Assembly: GCA_964017185.1 (NCBI GenBank)
Contig: OZ024872.1
Location: 46,400,188-46,464,187, forward strand
Reading direction: 5' to 3'
From: Rugalucina vietnamica
Lineage: Eukaryota > Mollusca > Bivalvia > Lucinida > Lucinidae
Length of the DNA: 64,000 nt
The translations under genes were made by a program, and so were the position numbers. How positions within the stretch are numbered: the stretch's first letter is position 1; each line of letters starts with the position of its first letter. Of this stretch, positions 41,755 through 54,720 are shown one piece after another. The notes under the pieces were generated by a model. It worked only from the letters and a program-made list of their open reading frames with translations, did no database searches and had not been told where the DNA came from.

Positions 41755-44700
41755 GAATAAAATATAATTGTTAGATCCTTTGAAATCAGTAAAAACATTA
41801 AAAGTGAAAAGGCGGGCCATATTGTACAATTTCGGGTAATGAACCTTCATCAGTGACCCTTTACAAAACCATTGTAGAAAACCATTTTGCAGTGCAGTCA
41901 ACTTGTGACAGAGTTCTGAATTTTGACCTGCAGCCACACTACCAGAAACAGACCCATAGTGCGATGTGATGGACTAAAAGTCAGCCATATAGAGTTTCTG
42001 CAGCTTCTGTACCCCTCGTCAGGGTATATACGATGTAATCCTAGATGCGCTATGATAAGCAGTCACCACGATCGAGATTGCTTGCTAGATATTTACCGCT
42101 ATTTGACGGGGAGTGTCAACAATTGATAATTTAAATTGATTGTGGTGAACTGTCTAGTCCCTATAGACGGGTTCACTAGTTTTTAGTAAGCGCTTTATGT
42201 GACAAGACGCGTAATTGAGGGAGAGCAGTCGATCATGGGTTCAGTTTTCTTCATATTCAAAGTAAACACTGTGGAAAAGGTCCTGAGCTTGTCCAATGAT
42301 AAAAGTTAGATCCTTAACGTTCAAAGGAACCTTCATCTGTTAAATTATTCAGTGACCCTTTATAAACTTGCAACGAAGGCCAGGTAAATATACATGTACT
42401 GCAGTTTCAAAAATTTACAGAAGATAAGTCTTAACCAAAGACGCATGCCTTAACGAGGTCAAATAATTGAAACGTTTTTAGAAGATGGCTCTTAACGTAC
42501 AATTTAATAGTCTGTATATTCATACTGATCTTAAAGGACCGAAAGAAAATTATAATCTGCACTATAGGTGGTGTACGGTAGTTTCTTCGCTTCTTTGCGA
42601 CCATTCGCTTCATCACATGAAATAGTGCTACGGAACCACAATAGTCGCTCAGCTGAAACTGAATTTGGAAAATAAAATTACCTCATCGTTCGGAAGGATG
42701 AATTTGGTCTCAAATTAAAGATAATTGATTGTACTTTCAAAATCCGGTTGTCGTAGTGTCAAAAAAGTGTAGCGTCATATCAGAAAAAGGGGAGATAACT
42801 CTGTATTTTGTAAAATTAAGAATTAACCATTGGGATGGAAAAATGTCAAAATATTTTTTTTCCATTTCCATTTTGAGCCTTTGATTATATTTTCGTATTG
42901 AACATTGATGTGTCAACACAGAGCACTAGATTTGAATTTTTTGTGCTTTTTAACACACGCTTTAACGGCCGGTAACGTACGTAACACGGAAGAAATTTTA
43001 CTTTGACGCCTTGCGTTTCTTATACAGAGTACAGTATTTTAGATATACCAACAATTTTGTTTCTATGTAAGGTTCACTTAATGGGCAGTGTGTAGATGTT
43101 TTCATTTTTCCGATATTGCATCTCTCCATGTTGTCAGTACGCTTTTAAAAACCCAACCCATTCTTTAAAAGTAACGTTTTTTCGACATTAAATCGCCATT
43201 CGATAGATAATAACTTATAGATTCACGTGTATATCTTTCGAATTTCCGACAGAAATTTGATTAACTCGATAGAATTGTTTTATTTTTTCATTTTAAAGGG
43301 GAATAAATGATAAAATAGGCTTCTTGGTGTATATGGTCACGTAGACTACGTACCTGTAGACAAATATAAACAGAATTAGTGAATACAATATAAATTCTGC
43401 ATCCCATATTAAGGCGTTATGCTGATCCGGGGTTCAATATGAAATATAACCTTATCGTTCAGATGGGGAAGTTTACTCTAAAATGAAAAATGGGTGTCTC
43501 CTCGAATATTTGGTTGTTTTGCGCCCCAAAACATTGTAGCGAAATTTGACAATTATGGGCACATATCTCTTTCTCAAGCGTATTCATTTTTGGGTCATGG
43601 TTACAAAACAAATTTGAAACCGATTCGTAAATTGGCTTTTCTTCCCAATTCTTCTTGACTCAATACTTATATACTCATAGAGAAATATGTATAGAGCTTC
43701 AAGGTGCATTCTGAGATGTTACATATGTTACTTTATAAAAAGGACTGGGGTCGGCCGATAAAAATAGTTGAAAGCTTTTACAATTTTTTTTATTTGTTCT
43801 AGTATTCGTGTTACAGTTGTATCGGTTACATAATAGATTTAATGGAAACATTTCAAACAAAATACTACGAATCTGTCTTTGATATATATTTTATAATATG
43901 TCGTTGAACACTTCAACTCCTATTGAAAAGCTGGAAGATTTAAAGTCGCCCTCCAACCATTTTGCACAAATAAGAGCTATTTTTAATATCGTTCATCTTT
44001 GAAAAACTGGGACAGTTCTCTTACAACGTTTAAATAATTTCAAGGAAGAGGTCTCCTAGAGAAATAACGTATCTCAGTAAGAGCTACGCCATGTAACATA
44101 AGTAACATTTCTTAATTTCTTAACATCAATGCATGTATTGAACATACAGTATCCCGCAATAAGATGCGTCTATTTAGCAAAAACAAAAACTGTTACTAAA
44201 TATATCATATCGATTTATCAGGAAATTTTAATGTTTTAACTAAAACCATGTGTAACACCGAATTTGATTTAAGCAGAATGAGTGAACGGGATCAACCTTG
44301 CTTACATCATACACACATGCGAATAATCAAAGAACATGTAGCTTGCAAAGATTTCGATTTGAAATATATTATATAACTTTTAAGGAATAATGACTTAACG
44401 GCAGCGTGTATTTTACTCGATAAAGCCGAATAATTACATCGATTTCTCGGCATTCGTATTAAATTGAAAATGTAACACGCGTAACACCATAAAATACAAT
44501 GTCAAATACAAATCATAACATGACATGAAATAAACAGCTAAAGAAAGAGGGGAAGAATGAAAGAAAGAATGTAAGAATGAAGGAAAACACGTTATTGAAT
44601 TTTATTTAAAGGTAAATTGTACGCATATACACATGTACAATATACATGTACATGTACTCTTGGTGATATTAAGATCTACTTTGCTTCTCAGGATAATTGC

Positions 44701-47700
44701 TCATGGGTACAAATTTGTTATTCTGATTACAATATATATATCAAAGATACTTTAAGTTAGTTTCTAATATCAAGTTAGGAATGACTAATGCTGCCATTTA
44801 GACACCAACAACTAACAATTTATTTGCTTTTAAATGTTGTAAACATATGATATTAATATGAAGTCATTGAGTTACATGTATTTGTCTTTGGATAGCCAAA
44901 CCCTCCCCAAAATGACACTCTTCCACTGGTATCACTGACGTATTGCACACAGTATTCAAATATTATCCCCGAAACCTCATTCGTTTTAGCAGAATGATTT
45001 TGTCTTAAGTATAAAAAAATGAAAACCCAATTTTTTTTAATATTTTCCTTTATGTTCAAAATGTAACGTATATAACACATTTATTAGAATTGCATAATTG
45101 TCTCACTACGTTTTTTCCTTAAAACACTGTAGAGCAACAAGGTGGTTCCTTATGAGCAGAAACGAAGCCGTCACTTCATATGCCAAGATAGTTCATTTTA
45201 TATATAAAAATAAATGATACAATGATACTTTAATTGATCAAGTTATCCAATTTGCGATCTCGTATTATGGCATATAATATTAGCCTTGATAATAGTTATC
45301 AAGGGAATGAGTTTCCTTCTTAACATGCTAAAAACACATTTATTAGAATTGCATAATTGTCTCACTACGTTTTTTCCTTAAAACACTGTAGAGCAACAAG
45401 GTGGTTCCTTATGAGCTGAAACGAAGCCGTCACTTCATATGCCAAGATAGTTCATTTTATATATAAAAAATAAATGATACAATGATACTTTAATTGATCA
45501 AGTTATCCAATTTGCGATCTCGTATTATGGCATATAATATTAGCCTTGATAATAGTTATCAAGGGAATGAGTTTCCTTCTTAACATGCTAAAAACTTTCA
45601 GGAAACATGAAAGGTAGGTTTTTGGTTTCCGTTTACGTACTTTTACCTTTCTGTGTATCATGAGAGTATCAAAATTGGAACGAATTTCTGTTTGTATTTT
45701 TCCCAAAGATGCTTTGTTACAAGCTATTATACCAATATGTGTTTTGCTTTAAAAGGTTTTACATACAATGTATGTTGTGTTGCAAAATTGTGAAATTCTG
45801 CTTCATCAAGAGCAACTTTATGTCATATTCATTTAAAGGGAAATGTAATAAGTATCATTTTATTGGTATAAAGCGTGAAGGAGACGTTCAGTAATGTGAT
45901 TTGTGTGAAAAATGACTAACAACATATACGGCTTTTCCTTATTCTTTAAATCGTTTGCTAATTCTTCTATGCCGGCACTCCAATGCATTTGCTTTACTTG
46001 AAATAATATAACAACATAAAACACAGATAAAATACCTGCTCAATTTCAGTAAAGTCAATAAAATATGAATCCGTATTCAATAGCACCATTTAATAAAAAA
46101 AGTTTCTGTATCATTATTGTGTAACATACGTAACATAATTCAGTACTGTTTTGTACAATTTAACAATCATATCGACAACTTTAGGAGCGTATTTAATGTA
46201 TAAGATGTCATTCTTACACAGAGACGACAATTTCATCCCAATACGTTAGAGTAAGCGTTACACGTTAATGAGATGTCGCTGGTACGATTTCAATACTGCT
46301 TGTTTCACATATAACTGTTCGTTACCTTCACTTTATCTTCAGTAAATTGACTAAAATCAAAGTTATTAAGAGGTTTACGTCAGTGGAAAAAATCGTTCCC
46401 AAAGTGGCTTCTCTTATTTTGTAGTCAAGTTTAAGGTTCTATTGGTATGCTATAATACATGTATTTGTAAAAAATTAACAGTGCCAGGTTATCTACGATA
46501 CGCGTACGCATAGGAATATTATATACTAAGTAAACATCTATTAAGTAAATATCTCTTATTAAGTAAACATCTCTTTGAATGTAAGTTTTGAAATGATTTC
46601 ACGTTTTCGCTATTATGGTAACAGCGTGGGCTTAGATTCAGATTAGTAATATATGAAACTATGGTCATATCCATACCTCTAGATGCTGATTATGCCCTGC
46701 CATGCCACTTAGAAATAATTGCGCACAGTAAACGATTGTTATCATTCTTGATAAAAACGGAACAATAACTGCACACCGTAAACCTAAGATTGAAACAATG
46801 AATCTTATATTTGGAAAGGGCACATGAATGCACTTTATTCTAAATATTTTTAAATAACTCCAATGACTCCACACAGTGTAGAAAGTAAATAATATGTTAC
46901 ATATCATGCTTTGTGTGTAACGTATGTAACACAAAATGCTGCCTCAGGATATATCGGTTTCATAGAACTCCAAACAGAACCAAATTACGAAGAAAAAACC
47001 TATAGAACTAAGAATAAAATGTAGGTGTTATAGACATACTTTTATTTGGGTCTAAACTTCTATGTTAAGCTATACAAGTCTTCAAACCACTTTTGTGCTA
47101 CAAAATGGTGTAGGTGAAAATAGAAACGACGACGACAACACAACAACAACAGTCTGAGATTGCATTTGAATCAAAGAAATATATTTTGGTAAACAGAAAC
47201 GGCATGAAATGATCAACGGACCTTAAACTTACTTTGATTCTGAAATTAACCTGTATGAAATGCTTAACTGTTTTATTAATGCGAATGTAGTTTACGTAAC
47301 CATTTGAATAAGACTACTTTGTAATTTACACTTCACCTTTTTTTCTCCTCCGTCGCGGTCGCGAACCGTGGTCCGAATTTCTGATCTGGTAAAGGCCAAC
47401 ATTTTTATTTAATAACTTTCTATAGTGGGAAGTATCCATGCCTACACAGAAAACGGTATAACGGTATAATTCAAGAATCTGGTAGGTGATTTAACAATGG
47501 CTAACAATATAAAAATGACATCATTGGTAAAGTAAATTATTCATTGCAAAGGCTTATAAACAGCATCTTCGTGTACATTTTATTTTAGTTCGCTATGAAA
47601 TATTTTATCTCATACAGAAATCGCATCGCATGGCGCCAATTCAGTGTATAATAATGTGTTACGTATGTTACGCATCGTTATTGCAGTAGCGTACGTTCTT

Positions 47701-49226
47701 AAAATGTTTAAACATATTACAATGTGTAGACACCTGATTGTATGATGAAACAAATTTAACATAATGATCAAAATGGAAAAGAATAAATGATATTTCAACC
47801 TTCCAATATTCCAACGTGTCATTTAGGATTTAACCAAATAAAGAGGTATCTGTCTGCCCTGTCCTGATTTAGTGCTACACTTTTTTTCAAAGAACAACCA
47901 CTTTTGTTTAATTTATGACGAAATGTCTCCTTCTGGACGATGAGGCATTGTTTCGTTTCAAAATCATGTTCGTGTATGGGCGTATCTATGGGGGCCCGAA
48001 TTTTTAGCGTTTTGTCTGCTGTATGCATATATGTAGTCTACGTGACCATATACATCTGAAGCCTATTTTATTATTTATTTCTCCCAAAATGTTAAAAAGA
48101 ATGTAATTTGAGCCAGTATGTCCATTCCTCGTAGTAAATTAAAAGACATACATGCTTATCAATAAGTTTTTCTCTACTGAATGCGAGATTTAACTTCGTA
48201 AAACGGCATTTTTCAATAATGGGTGGGTCACTTTAAAACGCACTTACAAGATATAAAGATGTCATAGCGGAAATATGAGAATACTTACGTGTTTCCCATT
48301 GACAGAGCCTTATATAGATAGAAAATCGTTGGTATTTCTAAAATACTGTTCTTTGGATAAAAAACGCAAGACGTCAAAATCAAATTTTTTGCAAGGTTAC
48401 ATACGTTACCGGCCGTTAAAGCGTCATTGAAAAATCACAAACAGTAAAAATCAATCACATTATGTTGACAAACTATTGTACAATACGAAAATATAATCAA
48501 AGACTCGAAACCGAAGTCGAAAAAACTATTTTTGACGTTTTCGTATCCCCATGGGCAATTCTTAATTTTAACAAATACAGAGTTATCTCCCCTTTTTCTG
48601 ATATGACGCTACACTTTTTTGACACTACGACAACCGGATTCTGAAAGAACAATCGATTATCTTCAATTTGAGACCAAATTCATGCTTCCGAACGATGAGG
48701 TAATTTTATTTGCGATTTAGGGCTTGTTTGAATTTCAGCTGAGCGGCTACAACTTGCCAGTATAAAACTTATAAATTGCGCAATATAGTCCATACTATCT
48801 CCCTTTGAATGTTTTACTGCTTCCAAAGGATCAAACCTTTACATTTTATTTGCTATTTCTTCAGCTGGTGTTGTGCCGTCTGGCGGCCCTAATTGGTCTC
48901 CCCGTACATCATCCATTGTGCAGATTATAGTTTATTTAGGTCCTATGAGATCAGTAAAGATTTTCAGAGTGTTCAAAACACTCACTTTTAGAAACGTACT
49001 TCTAAGCAATGTTTGAATTATTTGACCCCGTTTGGGAATGTGTCCTTGATTTAGACTTCTCGTGTAAATTTTCAAAATTGCAGTACAATAGTCTTGCTTT
49101 CGATGCCGGTTTTAAAATGGCCACTGATGAGGGCTCATTACCCGAAATTGCGCACTATAGTCCATAATATCTCCCTTTGAATGTTTTACTGCTTCCAAAG
49201 GATCGAACCTTTAAATTTTATTATAA
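41755..49226. mobile_element. 7.5-kb foldback-like element with mirrored arrays
   Basis: The outer arms match in reverse: AGATCCTTTG..A.CAGTAAAA..CATT (left) against the complement of 49150-49226. The arms continue inward through CAATTTCGGGTAATGA, GTCAAATAATT.AAAC, CGTTCGGAAG, a 60-codon segment and GTCACGTAGACTAC (43340; 48030). The left arm has an extra ~0.48-kb segment at 41870-42350. Within each arm the landmarks (ATCGTTC.GA.GG, TGTAGCG..., GTAAC.TA.GTAAC) repeat with a ~0.75-kb period: left 42687 and 43457, right about 48700 and 47940. No transposase gene is visible. I infer a Foldback-type non-autonomous element. Middle part 43700-47800 is less clearly paired. Confidence 0.72.
45074..45595 (+). 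repeat. Recent 260-bp tandem duplication at the centre of the foldback
   Basis: 45074-45332 and 45333-45592 are nearly identical, differing by a one-base A-run indel and about one substitution (GAGCAGAAAC against GAGCTGAAAC). Both run from AACACATTTATTAGAATTGC to TTAACATGCTAAAAAC. It is young relative to the diverged arms around it, or an assembly duplication. Confidence 0.9.
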
Positions 49227-50928
49227 CGCAATTGTAAATGGTTACAAAATGACTATTTTCATCCATGTTATTTTTAAATATCAACCGTATTGATAGTCAA
49301 TCATTTTAATGACAGACTTTTATTTTTTATGTTTATTTCTATTTTATTATTATCATTTCTTTTTGAAACTTTGAAACAGATCCAATACTAGATCTAGGTC
49401 TTTATAGCAGCCATAGCAGATTTGATTCAGCAAGCTATCCTGCACTCCGTTTCATTCATGATCTCGCTCCACTTCAGTGGAGAGAAGTTATCACGGAACA
49501 CTGACGGGAACATCCTGTATAGAGCATAATGTCAGCTATAGTGCACATAGGGCATCTGAAGATTAACAATACAGCAGTAACCCACAGACGCTTCCCATTT
49601 ATTCTTTGGTATTTGATGTCACAAATTCTGGATTAATTTTCCGGTCACTGCAAGTAGGTGATACTATTAATGCTTTCATTGTGAAAATCACTTCCGAGAA
49701 TGGCAATTAATGGCACTTGAGAGCTGCCAAGCTTTTTACAAATAATACATTCTGCTGGGATAAATGCCCAATGCTGGTTGTAGGCTTTGACGGTTGCTGG
49801 TAGTGGTATGATTTATTGAGCGCAGTAGTGCCTCGTGTTTTGCGATTTTACACATAGGCTGAAGCGGAATTCAAGTGGCATTTTATACTTTGTTCAAATA
49901 TGTGCCTTCGCATGTGAAAACCAACAATTTAGTTTTCGACCAGGTACGACACAAACCGGCCTGTACAGCCACAGAAGATAGCTAGAATCTTAAAATTTTG
50001 AATTTAAGAAGAAGATGAATTGTACTATCCGAGTAGCGAAAACAAAGGCGCTGATCAGCTGTGCAGTTACTGCACAGCTGATCTGCGCCTTTGGTTTCGC
50101 ATATGAAGATTGTTGGTTTTCTGGTGCTGCGGCTCATATATAAATAAATTTTCATCACCTAGGCAATTCCTGCACTACGTTATGATTAAGGCTATAAAGC
50201 ACTGACATGCATATGGCACAATAGAGCCTGCTATGTTTTGTTATATAAAAGGGTTTATTATTTCAAGTTTAGATTTTCAAAACGGGAGTAACGAAACAAC
50301 GTAACTTGATGATATGGGTGTGGCTTTGCGAATATGAGCAGTATAGATAAAGTGTCTTGTAAATGGTTACAAAGTGAGTATTTTAATCCGTGTTATTTTA
50401 AAATATCAAGAAATAAATCGTTTTTTTTTTAATGATCAACTTCTATTTTTTTATATATATTTATTTCTATTTATTTATTATTTTATTTTTTGAAACATGG
50501 AAACAGATCCAAGACTAGGTCTTTATAGCAGCCATAGCAGATTTAGATCAGCAAGCTATCCCGCACTCTGTTTCAATCATGAACTCGCTCCACTTCCGTG
50601 TCAGTGGAGAGGAGGTATCATGGAACACCAACGGGAATAGAGCATAATGTCAGCCATAGTGCACATAGGGCATCATAAGATTTGCAATACAACACTACCC
50701 GCAGAAGCTTCCCATTTATTCTTGGGATTTTGATGTCACACTTTTTGAATTAATTTTTCGGTCACTGCAAGTAGGTGATAGCATTAATGCTTTCATTGTG
50801 AAAATAACTTCTGAGAATGGCAATTAATGACACTTTAGAGCTGCGAAGCTTTTTACAAATAATACCTTATGCTGGGATAAATGCCCAATGCTGGTTGTAG
50901 GCTTTGACGACACGATTTAATGGGCGCA
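49226..50928 (+). repeat. Direct duplication of a ~0.6-kb segment
   Basis: 49226-49822 and about 50350-50928 are collinear. Both contain TGTAAATGGTTACAAA, GAAACAGATCCAA.ACTAG, GGTCTTTATAGCAGCCATAG, CCCATTTATTCTT and AAATGCCCAATGCTGGTTGT. A 'GAGCCGC' MITE (49902-50135) lies between them. No coding frame is conserved. Confidence 0.85.
49902..50135. mobile_element. 'GAGCCGC' palindromic MITE, copy 3
   Basis: The left terminus is decayed (GCCTTCGCATGTGAAAACC) and the right end is GGTTTTCTGGTGCTGCGGCT. The inner hairpin GGCGCTGATCAGCTGTGCAG is preserved. Confidence 0.8.
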
Positions 50929-51179
50929 GTCACAATAGCTCAAATGTCTAATAGGTGCTTTAAATCTGGTAACCTAACAAACCATTTTACTATATCCGAA
51001 CTGCTGCAAGGAATGAATATTCTATTTGCTACTGTGTGATCCATAATTAAATGCCTTCCATAATTTGTATGAAAATCACAGTATGATATGCTTTTTATGG
51101 TTGTAAAACAAACATAAAAAAAATCTGATATTTCCTTTCATTACAAAAAGCAAGATTTTTTATGCCACACCTCCTAATA

Positions 51180-52440
51180 TTTTCAGAATGGTGCACCGAA
51201 AGGTGTGGTGGTGAGGTTAACCTATCAGATGTTTCTAAAGAAGAACTAAATAATAAACTGAAAGTATTCTATGCTGAAGCACAACCAAAACAAACAGAGC
51301 CAAGGAAATTTACTGACAGCAACGTAGCCGCCGAGTACCACAAAATACTATGAATAATGCAAGGACAGTCATAAATCGTCACTTCAGGGACATAAACAGA
51401 AGAATAAACATTGTTAAGGACTCTGATTTCCAAGAAGCAAATGACATGCTTAATGCTAAAGTAAAATCGAATCTCAAAGCCTACCCAACATAAGCCCATT
51501 ATTCCATCTCTGCTTAAACTAATCAATGTATATCTTCTAAAACACAATCCAATTACACTCAGGTACAGAATTTGGTGCATTCTCAGTATTCAGTTTATGT
51601 CGAGAGGGATAGAATTTCATTCTCAACTGAAAAGAAACAGCTTTCAGCTAAAACAAGATGAAATCGGTGTGGATTAGTTCCTATTAAATTATGAGGTTAA
51701 GGAAAAGCAGAACCAATATGGAATTTCTAATGAAAAGAGAATGTATGAATCAGATAATCCAGAAACTAGCCCAGTACGAATTCTGCAGTACTTTCTACAC
51801 AGGCTGAGAAACTATTCTGTCAGAGTAACAAACTAGCCATAGAGTCACCTGAGCTGGCTTCCATCTGGTATACAACAAAGCCTATATCTCCACGACATTT
51901 CACAAGTTTCATGGGGGATATTTCCTGAAATGCAGGACTTGAAGCTAGATACAGGTTTATATCTTTTCTGATATTTAAAAGCTTTTTTTACATTCAAAAG
52001 CTAAAAAAGAAAAACTTAATATTTTACCCAAAGATAACTGCTGTTGTTTACTGGCTTATACACGGACACACCATTTTCCTCATAATTTCCTACTACCTGC
52101 CGTTCTTATTCCACAATTTCATGTAACCTGAAACATATTTTAGACCCAAGTTTGACATATCCTGTTTCAGATATACTAACAATAGTCTTAGAGCTACAGC
52201 TATATAGAGTCTAGACAATGCTGACTGTGAGATTCACCACATTATGTTCATGGCAGGCCAAAGAAATGAGGCATCCGTCCGGAGTTATTCTAGAGACACA
52301 ACTGAGGATCAGAAGTACAAAATGTCAGGAATTCTTACAGATATCTGGAATTGCCAGCAAGACGTGAAGAGCTATGAAACCAAACAAACGCCCATAGTCC
52401 AAAAGCCAACAGAAGCTAAGCAGGAAGATACTGCCATCTA
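51180..52440 (+). pseudogene. Broken DUF3504/Crypton-type tyrosine-recombinase-like gene
   Basis: Pieces in shifting + frames line up with the C-terminal domain of KCTD1/QRICH1-type DUF3504 proteins, thought to derive from Crypton recombinases. 'EELNNKLKVFYAEAQPKQ' is at 51248; 'ARTVINRHFRDINRRINIVK' then 'DFQEANDMLNAKVKS' at 51360-51470; 'FQLKQDEIGVD' stop then 'NEKRMYESDNPETSPVRILQ' at 51640-51795; 'SIWYTTKPISPRHFTSFMGD' at 51870; and 'HHIMFMAGQRNEASVRSYSR' then 'DQKYKMSGILTDI' at 52220-52350. At least two stops and several frameshifts break it. The usual GH(K/R)N motif reads GQRN; the following Tyr remains in RSYSR. Family assignment is from remembered motifs. Confidence 0.75.
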
Positions 52441-52441
52441 A

Positions 52442-53764
52442 CCAGCCTAAATGCACTGATCAGTCTGTTGTGACCAGGGACTTTCAGTTGCGTGCAGGAT
52501 TCTCTTCAAACCTGCATCATGTAACTTCACCAACTGCAACTTCAAAATGAACAGCAATTAATGCAAAACAAATTTAAGTCATGTCGTGAAAAAAAAACAT
52601 GTTTTTCATGCGGAAACAAAGGTGCAGCCCACCTCAGCTATACAATAATTGCACGGCTGATCAGCGTTTTTGTTTTTGCTACAAATCCTTGTATATCTGT
52701 CTGTTAAAACCAAAATTTCAAGTCTCTAACCAAATTCTTATGCTGTACATCTCGGTTTGTGTCAGACCAGGGTAAAAACATAAACAGCGTTTTCTCATGA
52801 CATGGCTTCTTTAATTTGTTTCACTGTTTTTAACATTGACAATTTTTTGTCATGTGTCTGGATCTGATCACGGGAGGGGGTGGGGGTGCACATACAATAT
52901 AATAACTGCAGATGATGCTAGTCTTTGTGGTGAGAAGGGGACAAAAATGTTTTAAAATTGCTGTTTTCGTTGCTCGTTGGCACCCTGGGAGAAAATGCAC
53001 GTTGTTTACATCTGTAATCGGTGTCTACGGATGTAAGCCGACAATTTGACACCGATTCCTGACGTAAATGATTTCAAGTTTGTAAATAATCTATAGCCTT
53101 AGGACTACCAGACATTTTACAAAATGCACATAAAAAGGGGGTAGGCTTGGTTAATCGTCCATAAAACCATTTCTGTGAGACTTAGAAACACGCCTTATGC
53201 CGGTATTGAAAGCAGAAAGACCGCTCTTTAACATAAAGTAAACTGTTTTGGTTTAACTACTGAAAGGTCACGGCGCAGGGGTCATCGTGGAAAACTCGAT
53301 GCACACGGACTTCTGTTTTTTGCGATTTGATTCCGATTTTTTCCTCCTTTTTACTTTCTTTCTATTTCTTTTTCTTCTCTCTCTTTTTGTGTATTTTTTC
53401 AGCCCTAGCAGTTTGGTCGCACTTGTTTGGTTTGAGCGTGGTTGCGATTCAAAGATAACAGGGTAAATTCGACCTTTTTACACAGAAAAATCACGTTTTT
53501 CCCCAACTTTCTGGACCTCTAACTCGCTTGTTTGATGCACTTAAAGCCTACTTACTGGGCAATCGAAACATACAAAATGACCGCACATGCTAGCTTTAAC
53601 AATGTCCTGAGGGTCGATCAAAAAGTGTCTGGCAGCAATTACGCATAAATACGCTCTGGTAGTGGAAAGGATATGTAAAAGTTATAAAACGGGCATAAAT
53701 CCTAGTTTTAAGCGACATTAAAAAAAAGAAAGAAAGAAAGAAACAAACAAACAAACAGACAAAT
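52442..53764. other. Intergenic stretch apart from MITE copy 4
   Basis: No gene is supported. Low-complexity (AAAG)n and (AAAC)n tracts lie at 53725-53780 next to the S3 repeat. Confidence 0.4.
52579..52809. mobile_element. 'GAGCCGC' MITE, diverged copy 4 (reverse)
   Basis: The left end is CATGTCGTGAAAA and the right end TTTTCTCATGACATGGCTT. The inner CTGATCAGCGTTTTTGTTTT and AGACCAGGGTAAAAAC match the other copies in reverse. It is the most decayed of the four. Confidence 0.65.
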
Positions 53765-54317
53765 AAATACACACAAACAATTCCTATGTATTTTATACGG
53801 ATGCTTAATGTATCTTAGCAGAGAGTTTGATAACCTGAGACTCGGTACAGTAACATATTGGGTAACTGTAGACGCTCGTATCATGTTTTCATATATTGTA
53901 TTGAATTAATATTTTTGAAACGAAACATTGCTTATCTTTCTCTTCATTATAAACAAAGTCCTCGACTAGACAATGTTATCTCTTCTAAAACAGATATATA
54001 TATGTCTTATATGATTCCTGTATGAAACCAATATCTTCTTCTGTCAACTTATAAAGCAATGTGACACAAAGATAATTGTCCTATAAAAAAAACCCCAAAA
54101 GATAAGGGTAAACCTCTGCATGAAATAAAAATGAAACTCGGATCCTTTAAGAGCAGTGAACATATTAATGAGAAAGGTGATGGGCCATACCGCGGTTTCG
54201 GCTACTTAAAAGCCACTGTTTTGTTCAGTATCACAAGGGAAGCGAGGTGATATTGATCAGTAAATATTCAAATGTTTGCCAAGTATAAGAGTTGACATAT
54301 ATTTGGTGTTTGCATGA

Positions 54318-54720
54318 AAAGGTACAAGTAGGCAATGATCAGCAATGATCAGCAATGACCAGGAAAAGGCGCAATAAGAAAGAAATTCCCACCCCTAAAA
54401 ACGAGGTGGGAAAAACTAAATTGACAATTAGGTACCAATATTTAAAAACATATCGTAAGCCGAGTGAGCAGCTAGTTACCCGAACTTAAATAAAAATATA
54501 AAAACGTACATAGGGTTCAAACAGTACGAAATTCGACTCCAAAACATGAAACAAATGATCCACAACAGAAGTATCAGTAATATAAAATCTCGGGGGTGCT
54601 TAAACCGGTTTAACAGGCGCCTAACCTCACCCTCATCTTCTGCAGTGGTTCACAACATTAAGTTAGTTGTTCGGTCCTCGTGGTGAATCTCTAAGTAGTC
54701 AATGAAACATCAAGGACAAG
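54318..54720 (-). mobile_element. LINE-T, 5'-truncated copy in S3
   Basis: Family terminus AAAAGGTACAAGTAGGCAATG, then an unusual threefold repeat of the decamer CAATGATCAG (54332-54360), then about 350 bp of tail. Absent from S2, so inserted after the duplication. Confidence 0.85.
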
